DNA of 64,000 bases from a virus, in IMG/VR virus record IMGVR_UViG_3300037993_001242, positions 62,001 through 126,000 of that record; one strand, written 5' to 3'. Position 1 is the first letter of the stretch. Every line of letters starts with the position of its first letter. The notes under the pieces were generated by a model. The model did not search any database, was not told the DNA's origin, and saw nothing but the letters and a program-made list of their open reading frames with translations. The position numbers and the translations under genes were made by a program. Below, one piece after another: positions 50,332-57,454 of this stretch.

Positions 50332-50772
50332 ATGAAAGCAAAAGACTTGATCACCGGAAGACATTTACACGAAGGCGCAGAAGACGAGGCCCGCCGAGGC
50401 CCTCAACCGCCGCCGGGAAGTACCAGCGGCCAAATGCCGCCAGCAGGCACTACGAGTAATCCGCTTGATCCGCGCCGGATGCGCCGGGGAGGCCCGCCCG
50501 GACGACTGCCGGGGCCGCCGCGTCTCTTTGCCGGGCCGGAAGAAAGTGCCCTGAAAGACATCATGCTGCTTTTCCTGACCGAAGTCGCGGGCAACAGCTA
50601 CGACGGCGCAATCGTGCGCAAACTGGTGGAAGGAAAAGACCTCGACCGGGGCGAACTCCAGCACATTTTGGACGAAGGAGCGCGCATCGAAAGACTGCCG
50701 GAATCACACGCCAAAGTTCTGGAAAAAATCCATCAGTTGATCCAAAGAATGCCCGCCGCGCCGCCGCGTTAA
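50332..50772 (+). CDS. L-x-E-module-like protein, Pro/Gly-rich
   Basis: 146 residues. The start MKAKDLITGRHLHEGAEDEA is a looser copy of the module (L-H-E at 12-14). A disordered Arg/Gly/Pro section (RRMRRGGPPGRLPGPPRLFA) is followed by a helical C-terminal domain (MLLFLTEVAGNSYDGAIVRK). Function is unknown. Confidence 0.6.
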   Translation: MKAKDLITGRHLHEGAEDEARRGPQPPPGSTSGQMPPAGTTSNPLDPRRMRRGGPPGRLPGPPRLFAGPEESALKDIMLLFLTEVAGNSYDGAIVRKLVEGKDLDRGELQHILDEGARIERLPESHAKVLEKIHQLIQRMPAAPPR

Positions 50773-51201
50773 TCACGCAGGCTGCGGTTCCAAAGCAACA
50801 GCGTACTCACGGCGGGGAATTGCCCGGATACCGTAGGTGCGGAATATGTTGGCAAAATTGACCGAAGAAAGCGGCTTGGACAGGAAACCCACCACTCCCA
50901 GATTCGCGCCATCCATACAGCCGGTGGCCTCAGCGCGCTCGGCAACCACGATGACCGGCAATGTGGGCTTTTCTTCCTTGATGTAGCGCAAAACTTCGAT
51001 GCCGCTTTTTATTGGCAGTGACAGATCGAGAAAAACAACGTCGTAGGGCTTTTCCCCAACAAAATCAATGGCGCGCTCGCCGTCGATGACCCAGTCAATG
51101 TCGCATTCGTACTGATCACGAATGTTGACTAAAAAAAGATTGCCGACCGTGTAGTCATCCTCCGCCAAAAGAATACGCGGTGGCCGCAACAATTTTGACA
51201 T
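50773..51201 (-). CDS. Single-domain response regulator
   Basis: 142 residues from ATG 51201, which overlaps the TAA of the next gene upstream. A complete receiver fold: acidic pocket LLAEDDYT (14-16), phospho-acceptor Asp59 in VVFLDLSLP, and Lys109 in GFLSKPLSS. The usual Thr/Ser of the switch is replaced by Ala in VIVVAERAE. No output domain. It may tap or compete with host two-component signalling. Confidence 0.85.
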   Translation of the reverse strand: MSKLLRPPRILLAEDDYTVGNLFLVNIRDQYECDIDWVIDGERAIDFVGEKPYDVVFLDLSLPIKSGIEVLRYIKEEKPTLPVIVVAERAEATGCMDGANLGVVGFLSKPLSSVNFANIFRTYGIRAIPRREYAVALEPQPA

Positions 51202-51563
51202 TAAGGCTTCAACAAGTGCCATAAAGCATCAAATACCATTTTGAGTAACGCGGATAAAACAACCAGACCAAGGGCGGCAACCACTGCCCATTTGCCCGAA
51301 ATCAACTGCTTCCAGTCCGATAACGTAGCTATGGTCTTGCTGGTCTCAGTTATGCGCCGGTCGCAATCCAGCACGTCTTTGTTGACCTTGAGCAGCGCGC
51401 TGACCAACCAGTTGTTCTGGTTTTCCAACCTGCTCATTGTCTCCACTAAATACCGCTCGCTCTCCGAAAGCTTACACAGCAAATGGGGCGGTATCGTGCT
51501 TTTGAATTCTTTAAGCTCAAGTAGCTCATAGGCCCGTGGCGCGCTCGGTTGCTCATTGCTCAT
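51201..51563 (-). CDS. Coiled-coil membrane-anchored protein
   Basis: 120 residues. A helical, coiled-coil-prone region (about 35-88, LENQNNWLVSALLKVNKDVL) is followed by a C-terminal membrane helix (about 93-113). Coupled to the response regulator (TAATG). A role in anchoring or sensing is possible but unsupported. Confidence 0.65.
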   Translation of the reverse strand: MSNEQPSAPRAYELLELKEFKSTIPPHLLCKLSESERYLVETMSRLENQNNWLVSALLKVNKDVLDCDRRITETSKTIATLSDWKQLISGKWAVVAALGLVVLSALLKMVFDALWHLLKP

Positions 51564-51575
51564 AATGCGTCCACT

Positions 51576-51581
51576 TAAATA
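51576..51581 (-). promoter_or_regulatory. TATTTA box before 51201-51563
   Basis: GGTATTTAAGTGGACGCATT is followed by ATG, with a longer 12-nt spacing. Confidence 0.4.
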
Positions 51582-51648
51582 CCAGCCTGTTGGACGGGTT
51601 CTTCCGAATTTTGTGGACGGCCCGATTCCGGCCCAATAGATTCAATCC

Positions 51649-52080
51649 ATGGATGACATCACAAAATTTGTAACCGAAAGCAACCGTATTGAAGGCATAC
51701 GGCGGCGGCCAACACGGGCCGAACTGGAGGAATTCCAAAGATTTTTGGCTCTGGAGGAGGTCACCGTCGAGGAGTTGGAGCACTTCGTAAGGGTTTATCA
51801 GCCCGGCGCAAGACTTCGCGACCAATTCGGTCTTGATGTCCGTGTGGGCCGCCATCTGCCACCGCGAGGCGGCCCGGAGATACGCAATCATCTGCTTGAT
51901 CTGCTGCTTAATGACGACCTGAGTGCTTACGAGCAGCACGTTGCTTACGAAGTCCTGCATCCCTTCACCGACGGCAACGGACGTTCAGGCCGAGCACTCT
52001 GGGCGTGGCGCGTGAGAGATTTTCCTTTGGGCTTTCTTCACACGTTTTATTACCAGACACTGGACTCGTCGCGTCATTGA
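51649..52080 (+). CDS. Fic-domain protein with internal inhibitory motif
   Basis: 143 residues. The Fic core EVLHPFTDGNGRSGRALW (His104) matches HxFx(D/E)GNGRxxR, the AMP-transfer active site. Near the N-terminus, TESNRIEGIRRR contains S-x-x-x-E-G (11-16), the inhibitory helix motif, here on the same chain. It would modify (AMPylate) a host protein when inhibition is relieved. It is short for the family. Confidence 0.88.
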   Translation: MDDITKFVTESNRIEGIRRRPTRAELEEFQRFLALEEVTVEELEHFVRVYQPGARLRDQFGLDVRVGRHLPPRGGPEIRNHLLDLLLNDDLSAYEQHVAYEVLHPFTDGNGRSGRALWAWRVRDFPLGFLHTFYYQTLDSSRH

Positions 52081-52125
52081 ATTTTCCCGTTGACAGACTG
52101 TCTTTCGGCGTATACAGTTTCAGGA

Positions 52126-52722
52126 ATGCTCCTGACCGGAATCAAAGAAATTGAACGCCGAATAAAGTGGCCTGTCGCCCGCTGGAATGGCAATTGCTAC
52201 GCCGTCGCCGTGGCTATTTTCAAGGCCAAGCTGGTTCCTGCCAAATCCCATGTCCGTTACGGCGTCTGGCACGGGCCGATTGCTTCCACCAGTTCCTTCG
52301 CCGGAAGACCTTTTACCCATCATGGATGGATTGAACTGCCCGATAACCAAATTTACGATCCGACGCGCTTTGTTTTTGAAGCTCAACGACCCTACATCTG
52401 GATTGGCACCGATGAAAAGGGCTACTATGATGTTGCCGGTCAGCGGTTGAACAAAATCTTTTATCGTGAATGCCCGGCTGCCGAAGAAAAACCTGTCAAG
52501 CTGACCGACCGACAACGCCAAGTCCTCGGACAGTTCCTCCCCTCCATCTGCAAACGTGATCCTGATTTTGGTCAGTTGATGTGGTTGGGAAACATGCCGC
52601 CGGATGAAATGAACGGCCAAGCCAAAGCTGTATACATTGTCCTTGAGGAATTAAATTTACAGGCATTGATCCCACTGGATTTCCGAAGATATGTTCTGGA
52701 AGACGACAAAGTTTACGCATGA
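52126..52722 (+). CDS. Papain-like cysteine hydrolase candidate
   Basis: 198 residues from ATG 52126. RWNGNCYAVAVAIFKAK (Cys24) followed by FTHHGWIELPDNQIYDPT (His65 or 66, Asp78) is the Cys-His-Asp order of papain/NlpC-like or transglutaminase-like folds. The C-terminal half is helical. It overlaps the kinase-like gene by 4 nt, so they are probably expressed together. A protease, amidase or deamidase function is inferred. Confidence 0.5.
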   Translation: MLLTGIKEIERRIKWPVARWNGNCYAVAVAIFKAKLVPAKSHVRYGVWHGPIASTSSFAGRPFTHHGWIELPDNQIYDPTRFVFEAQRPYIWIGTDEKGYYDVAGQRLNKIFYRECPAAEEKPVKLTDRQRQVLGQFLPSICKRDPDFGQLMWLGNMPPDEMNGQAKAVYIVLEELNLQALIPLDFRRYVLEDDKVYA

Positions 52723-53837
52723 CCGGTAGAACTTTAACCCAAGCCTTTCGCGTCCTGAACAAGGCGATATGCCCGGAAGATGTCTTCGGCCCACTCGACG
52801 ATGATCCCCCGGCGTCACTTAAAACGGAGTACCGGGAATGGGCCAAATTGACGCATAGCGACAGATATACTGGCACAGCCGACAAGAAAAAAGCGCAGGA
52901 TGCTTTCGTGTTGCTCCAGAAGTGGCACAAGCTCGCCGAACAAAAAGTCAAGGACGGCAAGTACGGCGACCGCAGCGCCATAACCGAGATAACGGTCAAA
53001 ACCAAAACCGGTGTCTACACGGTTACTGAGCGGGTCGCGTCCGGTGATCTATGCGAAATCTACGGTGGCACGAATCAAGCTAAAGAACGCGTCGTGCTCA
53101 AAGTCACCCGTACACCGGCCAATAACGACCTGATCGCCAATGAAAGTGCCCAGCTTCGCTATCTGTGGGACAACCCCAAACGGGCGAAATTGAAGTTGAT
53201 GCAGCACATTCCCCAACTGCTGGACGCTTTCGAGTTGAAGCAGGACAAGATCACCAAGCGGGTCAACGTTTTTCGCAGACTCGACGGGTACTTCACAATG
53301 CAGGACGTGCTGGACGAATACCCGGAAGGTCTTGATCCGCATGACGCCGCGTGGATGTGGAACCGGCAGTTAAGTTCGCTGGTCATCACCCATGAGGCCG
53401 GTATCGTACACGGTGCCGTGTTGCCCCGGAATTTCATGCTCTGCCCAACCGACCCCGTGCCCCACGACGGCATCTTGATCGACTGGGCATATTCGGTCAA
53501 AACCGGCGGCCAATTCAGAGCCATCTGCCCGGACGAAAAGGTCAACTATCCGCCGGAAATCTTTGTCAAAAAACCCGCCAGCCCCGCCACCGACATCTAC
53601 ATGTCAGCGGTCTGCATGATCCGGCTGCTCGGTGGGCAAATGACCAAGAGCGGAGCGGAGTTGCCGCCCACGGTACCACGTCCGATCAAAGGTTTGCTGC
53701 GCTCGTGCTTGCTGTCTGTGGCGCATCGGCCCAAGGACGTGTTCGAGGTCTTCCGCGACTTTGAACAGATTTTGAAACAACTTTATGGCCCGCGAAAATT
53801 TCGTCCGTTCTCAATGCCACGAGCAACAATTAAATAA
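52719..53837 (+). CDS. J-domain-like / protein pseudokinase fusion
   Basis: 372 residues. About 20-80 resembles a J-domain with HSD (46-48) instead of HPD (EYREWAKLTHSDRY, then KKAQDAFVLLQKW). About 95-350 is a kinase fold: ERVASGDLCEIYGGT (glycine-rich loop), VVLKVTR (Lys128), and AGIVHGAVLPRNFML, where the HRD catalytic Asp is Ala233, then LIDWAYS (metal Asp255). Loss of the catalytic Asp suggests a pseudokinase or unusual transferase. Confidence 0.75.
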   Translation: MTGRTLTQAFRVLNKAICPEDVFGPLDDDPPASLKTEYREWAKLTHSDRYTGTADKKKAQDAFVLLQKWHKLAEQKVKDGKYGDRSAITEITVKTKTGVYTVTERVASGDLCEIYGGTNQAKERVVLKVTRTPANNDLIANESAQLRYLWDNPKRAKLKLMQHIPQLLDAFELKQDKITKRVNVFRRLDGYFTMQDVLDEYPEGLDPHDAAWMWNRQLSSLVITHEAGIVHGAVLPRNFMLCPTDPVPHDGILIDWAYSVKTGGQFRAICPDEKVNYPPEIFVKKPASPATDIYMSAVCMIRLLGGQMTKSGAELPPTVPRPIKGLLRSCLLSVAHRPKDVFEVFRDFEQILKQLYGPRKFRPFSMPRATIK

Positions 53838-53840
53838 TCT

Positions 53841-54080
53841 ATGGAAAAAACAATCCAAGAGCGTGTTCAAACGATTTTAATCGACCAACTGGGCGTTAAG
53901 CCAGAACAAGTGACACCAGAAGCCGATCTCGTCAAAGACTTGGGCGCAGATGAACTGGACATCATTGAAGTGGCCATGGCCGTCGAAGAGGCGTTCAGCC
54001 TCGAACTGCCCGACCAAGACCTTGAGAAAATCAAGACCGTCGGCGACATGGTTCAGTACATCCAAAAGCGACTTGCATAA
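53841..54080 (+). CDS. Acyl-carrier-protein homolog lacking the pantetheine serine
   Basis: 79 residues, the normal ACP length, four-helix acidic pattern: [20 protein letters not shown], then [20 protein letters not shown]. In ACPs the sequence is GADSLD; here the attachment Ser is Glu38. So it cannot carry phosphopantetheine in the usual way. It may act as a structural ACP mimic that binds ACP partners. Confidence 0.88.
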   Translation: MEKTIQERVQTILIDQLGVKPEQVTPEADLVKDLGADELDIIEVAMAVEEAFSLELPDQDLEKIKTVGDMVQYIQKRLA

Positions 54081-54084
54081 ATTT

Positions 54085-54261
54085 ATGGGAAAACCTGACG
54101 ATACTGAAATTGAAACTGTCGAGGAGCACCGCCATGACTGCGGTTGTGACTGCGGCTTTGATGACGAACCAACAACCGCCAGAAGCTGGGTCATATATGC
54201 TGTTGCCACCATCGGCGTGCTGATCTGTCTCGGCATCCTCTGGTACCTCCACAACCACTGA
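54085..54261 (+). CDS. Small membrane protein with Cys/His cluster
   Basis: 58 residues from ATG 54085. EEHRHDCGCDCGFDDE is a compact metal-binding stretch, followed by one membrane helix (about 35-54) and a His/Asn end. It lies 4 nt after the ACP-like gene, in the same run. Confidence 0.6.
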   Translation: MGKPDDTEIETVEEHRHDCGCDCGFDDEPTTARSWVIYAVATIGVLICLGILWYLHNH

Positions 54262-54266
54262 CCATT

Positions 54267-54743
54267 ATGGGAAAACAAGACGAAACTGACGAGGCCGATG
54301 TGCCCAACACCACCACACCACCTGAACCGGCGGAACTTGCTTACAGTGCATACTGCACCATCCGCAACTGGAAAGCCGTCAACGGCGATCCGCTTCCGCT
54401 TTGGGCCGATGTCACGGAAGACATCAAAGAAGGCTGGCGCGCCGCTGTTAAAGCTGTCCTGCCTGCGAAAGAAACCGTCGTAGATAAAGGCGAGACCCTG
54501 CGACTGGCAACCAATCCAGCAGATGTGGAATTGCCCTTGCTCACCGAGGATCAGATCAACACCATGGATTTGGAGGAAGCTTGCTCCCAACTTGGCAACC
54601 GTGTATACAAGGTCTGCCTGCTGTACGAGCAACTTGAACACCGGGGCGTCGTTCGGGGCAACGGACATCACGCGGCACAGCATATTGCGAAGCTGGCTGA
54701 AACAGAGTTACGCGAACGCTGGATTACCAAACCGGCGGCATAA
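54267..54743 (+). CDS. Hypothetical phage protein
   Basis: 158 residues. The front AYSAYCTIRNWKAVNGDPLP followed by WADVTEDIKEGWRAAVKAVL resembles a short domain common in phage proteins of unknown role. The end is helical (LEEACSQLGNRVYKVCLLYE). No catalytic residues recognised. Confidence 0.6.
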   Translation: MGKQDETDEADVPNTTTPPEPAELAYSAYCTIRNWKAVNGDPLPLWADVTEDIKEGWRAAVKAVLPAKETVVDKGETLRLATNPADVELPLLTEDQINTMDLEEACSQLGNRVYKVCLLYEQLEHRGVVRGNGHHAAQHIAKLAETELRERWITKPAA

Positions 54744-54786
54744 GCAGCACCAACAACCACTAAAACAAAACGAAAGGTATAAGCCT

Positions 54787-55251
54787 ATGGGCTATAGAGA
54801 CTACAGTCACGAAACATACACCGCCCGTATGCGGGAGCATACGGAAAAAGGAACCGATCCGTTTACGCACAGTGCGGAAATCCGCTCTGGCCACACGGAG
54901 ATGAAGGTTCACGAAAAACTCGATCCGTCCAAGAAAAACAAGGCGGGCCGGAACATCCGGGAAAGCTTTGACAGCGACACCCATCCCGAAAGTCACCCTG
55001 TTGCCGTCATCTTCGACGTAACCGGTTCCATGGCGAGCGTTCCCCGCATCTTCGTGGAAAAACTCGGCACCCTCATGGCGACGCTGGTCAAGAAGGACTT
55101 CCTCCAGCATCCGCACATCCTGTTCGGTGCGGTCGGCGACGCCACCGTCTGGATCGACGCCGAAACCCACCTGCGCTCGCACGGCGATCAGATTTTTGAT
55201 CTCACAAAAGTTCGAGCCTTTTTGACTGCCGCCCGGCCCTTCATAAAATAG
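54787..55251 (+). CDS. vWA-domain protein, shorter than usual
   Basis: 154 residues from ATG 54787. A von Willebrand A fold begins at about residue 70: PVAVIFDVTGSMASVPRIFV has the MIDAS motif D77-x-T-x-S, then HPHILFGAVGDATVWIDAET. Related phage and bacterial proteins that I recall continue for another 100-150 residues after this point, whereas this one ends soon after. So it may be truncated. Confidence 0.7.
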   Translation: MGYRDYSHETYTARMREHTEKGTDPFTHSAEIRSGHTEMKVHEKLDPSKKNKAGRNIRESFDSDTHPESHPVAVIFDVTGSMASVPRIFVEKLGTLMATLVKKDFLQHPHILFGAVGDATVWIDAETHLRSHGDQIFDLTKVRAFLTAARPFIK

Positions 55252-55486
55252 TCCCGCCAACTCTTTTTGTAATGCTGATTTTCAACAGCTTACAAATTTC
55301 TCGCCGCCATCTCGCCGTTGTAAACATTGGTAATTTTGCCCGAATCCGCTGTCAACAAATTATTTTAGTTCAATGTTGACGCGGGTTTTATGACTTAAAA
55401 CCAGCCCGTTCTTAACTTCCATCAATTATCGTTTGGTAAAATAGTGTGACGGTTGAACGAATCAACCGTACGACAGAAAGACAAAT
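55252..55486. other. Intergenic gap with hairpin
   Basis: 235 nt, AT-rich for this genome, no ORF. It ends with an inverted repeat ACGGTTGA/TCAACCGT (55449-55469) shortly before the next start. It may be a regulatory site or the remains of the truncated vWA gene. Confidence 0.4.
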
Positions 55487-55714
55487 ATGAACGAAACAGA
55501 AAACATAAATCCGACTCCCCACCTGAACCGGAGCAAGGTAAAACAAACGGCACTGGAGTTCGCCGCCACCCAACACTTCACCTTCACCGGCGGCAAAAAG
55601 CCAAGGTTCAATCGCGTCAGCCTGAACTTTTTGCAGCGCATCGAAGGCCGGGTCAAAGCGATGATCGCCGATGAAGTTAAGCAGCAGCCCAGAATAGGAA
55701 AGACCCTGCAATGA
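55487..55714 (+). CDS. Small basic phage protein
   Basis: 75 residues. LNRSKVKQTALEFAATQHF, then FTGGKKPRFNRVSLNFLQRI and a helical C-terminus. Short proteins of this order (KVK...AL, FTRVS, helix) occur beside vWA and peptidase genes in other phages. A DNA-binding role is possible. The next gene overlaps by 4 nt. Confidence 0.6.
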   Translation: MNETENINPTPHLNRSKVKQTALEFAATQHFTFTGGKKPRFNRVSLNFLQRIEGRVKAMIADEVKQQPRIGKTLQ

Positions 55715-56514
55715 AACTGGAACTCAAAATCACCAACCGCAGCCGGTACGACGACATCGAAGTCGACATCCTCGTCCGGTTTGCGCTCAGTACCGTGCAT
55801 CAAGTGTGGCCCATCGAACGCTCGCCTTTGAGACTCAAAGTAACGAACACCCGCAAAAGCTGGGGCGGCTACGGTTACATCCGGGGCTATGGAACGGACG
55901 CCGAGGGCTTTCATGCCTGTATACGCATCGGAGCACCTGCCCGTTTCGTTAATCCCCGCCGCATTTCCTACGACTATAAATGGAAGGACATGCCCGTGAT
56001 GTTCCTGAACAATTATCGCGAAGCACTGGTATACGTAACCGCGCACGAACTCGCCCACAACGCGGGCAAGTCGGGGCGCAAAGATGGCGAGATGCGCTGT
56101 GACTTTGCCGGGCAAGATGCCGTCGACCAGTACCGGAAACAACAAGCGGTAATCGACGGCCAGATCGCTGACCGCATCCGCCGCCGCGACGAACGCCAGA
56201 GCAGCACTGAACAGCGCCATGCAACACGGGCGGCTTTTGTAAAATCCGCCGCCGGTCGATTGCAAAAATCCGAACGGATGCTGGTTTACTGGAAACGCCG
56301 GGCCAAGATCGCCAAAACCAAAATCAGCCGGTACCAGCGCAGTGTTACGGCTTTGCGAAAGAGCGCGGCCCGCGCAGTCAATCCTCCAGCAGGTAGCCCA
56401 CCACCTGCTGCGCCACAGGACTCTCCGCCGTCATGCCCGCTGGAAGCGGCGGCAGGTTATCCACCGGTGTCTCCGCCGGACTCGGTTCCTCACTGTGCGC
56501 CGCAATGCGGTTAA
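55711..56514 (+). CDS. HExxH metalloprotease-like protein
   Basis: 267 residues. The zinc motif is VTAHELAHNAGK (His112, Glu113, His116). GYIRGYGTDAEGFHACIRIG precedes it, and DGEMRCDFAGQDAV after it could supply the third ligand. The C-terminus after about 222 is Pro/Ala/Ser-rich, and its DNA is shared with the opposite-strand gene 56378-56686, so that tail may be a by-product of the overlap. The fold resembles SprT/zincin domains in outline. Confidence 0.7.
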   Translation: MKLELKITNRSRYDDIEVDILVRFALSTVHQVWPIERSPLRLKVTNTRKSWGGYGYIRGYGTDAEGFHACIRIGAPARFVNPRRISYDYKWKDMPVMFLNNYREALVYVTAHELAHNAGKSGRKDGEMRCDFAGQDAVDQYRKQQAVIDGQIADRIRRRDERQSSTEQRHATRAAFVKSAAGRLQKSERMLVYWKRRAKIAKTKISRYQRSVTALRKSAARAVNPPAGSPPPAAPQDSPPSCPLEAAAGYPPVSPPDSVPHCAPQCG

Positions 56515-56686
56515 AGTAATCGTGGGCGCGCCGCTGAGCGTAGTCTTCGCTGACGTTTTCACCTTCCGCTTCGTAGGACGTGAACTTGTCCTTTATCTGG
56601 CCGCCCTGAAGCACCAAAAATTGTGTCCCGCCGAAATTGACAACTTCCATTCCGGGGAACCGCTCGTCGGTGTAAATGCGCTTCAT
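56378..56686 (-). CDS. Conserved small phage protein, antisense overlap
   Basis: 102 residues from ATG 56686. It begins MKRIYTDERFPGMEVVNFGG and has FTSYEAEGENVSEDYAQRRA, a pattern I recall from several phages. It overlaps the 3' end of the metalloprotease gene by 137 nt on the opposite strand. A TAGTTA box supports this start. Confidence 0.7.
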   Translation of the reverse strand: MKRIYTDERFPGMEVVNFGGTQFLVLQGGQIKDKFTSYEAEGENVSEDYAQRRAHDYFNRIAAHSEEPSPAETPVDNLPPLPAGMTAESPVAQQVVGYLLED

Positions 56687-56692
56687 TTTCAA

Positions 56693-56698
56693 TAACTA
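56693..56698 (-). promoter_or_regulatory. TAGTTA box before 56378-56686
   Basis: AGTAGTTATTGAAA is followed by ATG. It forms a divergent pair with the box at 56707 in a 30-nt gap. Confidence 0.5.
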
Positions 56699-56706
56699 CT
56701 GCGTCG

Positions 56707-56712
56707 TATTTA
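56707..56712 (+). promoter_or_regulatory. TATTTA box before 56717-57022
   Basis: CGTATTTAATGC is followed by GTG, 4 nt from the box. Confidence 0.55.
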
Positions 56713-56716
56713 ATGC

Positions 56717-57022
56717 GTGAAGCTGATCTTCATCGCGTGCGCGCTGTTCCTGACTGGATGCGTGAGCTTCAATCGTGGGGGTACAACCCACCACGTCATC
56801 TTGGGCTTTGGCATCGTTAGCGTCAACAGCACCAATACGGCTGCCGCCGATGTCATCAAAACTCAGGTCATTGGCCTCGGTTTCAATGACAGCGGTGCTG
56901 GCGCGCACTTCGACCTCGGCTACGGCGTGACCACCGTCGTCCGGGTCGCCACCAATCAGAACATCGTAATTGAGGTTTCAGATGTTCCCGGAAAACCATT
57001 AACTGTAAATATACCCAAATGA
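56717..57022 (+). CDS. Small lipoprotein
   Basis: 101 residues from GTG 56717. The lipobox LTGC marks lipidated Cys15. The rest is beta-rich (HVILGFGIVSVNSTN, AHFDLGYGVTTVVRVATN). It overlaps the next lipoprotein by 4 nt. It may act at the outer membrane, for example in lysis or superinfection control (inference). Confidence 0.75.
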   Translation: MKLIFIACALFLTGCVSFNRGGTTHHVILGFGIVSVNSTNTAAADVIKTQVIGLGFNDSGAGAHFDLGYGVTTVVRVATNQNIVIEVSDVPGKPLTVNIPK

Positions 57023-57453
57023 AACGTATCTTTTTTGCCAGCCTGCTTTGTGCAATTGCCACCGGATGCACCAGTCTTCATGACACGGTGATCTCGTCCA
57101 CGGCCACGACCCTTGGCGTTGAAGTCTCCCAAAACCCCGCCACGCAGCTTTATCAAGCCAAGCTGGGCTATTGCCGGGCGGAACTGGCCTTCGTGCCCAC
57201 GGATCGTGGGCAAGCCACCAACCAAATCGGCGGGGCCGCCAGCACTGGCAACGTGATCATGGAATTGAGCTTGAAGAATATCTTTGCGGGTGGCGGAGTA
57301 TACCAACGGCTGGCCATCGGCAGCACAGCGGTAAGCCAACCCGGCGCAGTGTTCATGTTTGCCAAAGATCAAAACGGACAGATTTCAACCAACACCGCCG
57401 CCATCATTCAGCAAAATCTGCCGCTGATGCTGAACCGGCCAATGAAACCATAA
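57019..57453 (+). CDS. Second lipoprotein
   Basis: 144 residues. The lipobox ATGC gives a lipidated Cys near residue 17. The mature part is beta/loop-like (LGVEVSQNPATQLYQAKLGY, GGGVYQRLAIGSTAVSQPG). It is coupled to 56717-57022 and lies just before the tail-fiber gene. Confidence 0.7.
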   Translation: MKRIFFASLLCAIATGCTSLHDTVISSTATTLGVEVSQNPATQLYQAKLGYCRAELAFVPTDRGQATNQIGGAASTGNVIMELSLKNIFAGGGVYQRLAIGSTAVSQPGAVFMFAKDQNGQISTNTAAIIQQNLPLMLNRPMKP

Positions 57454-57454
57454 C

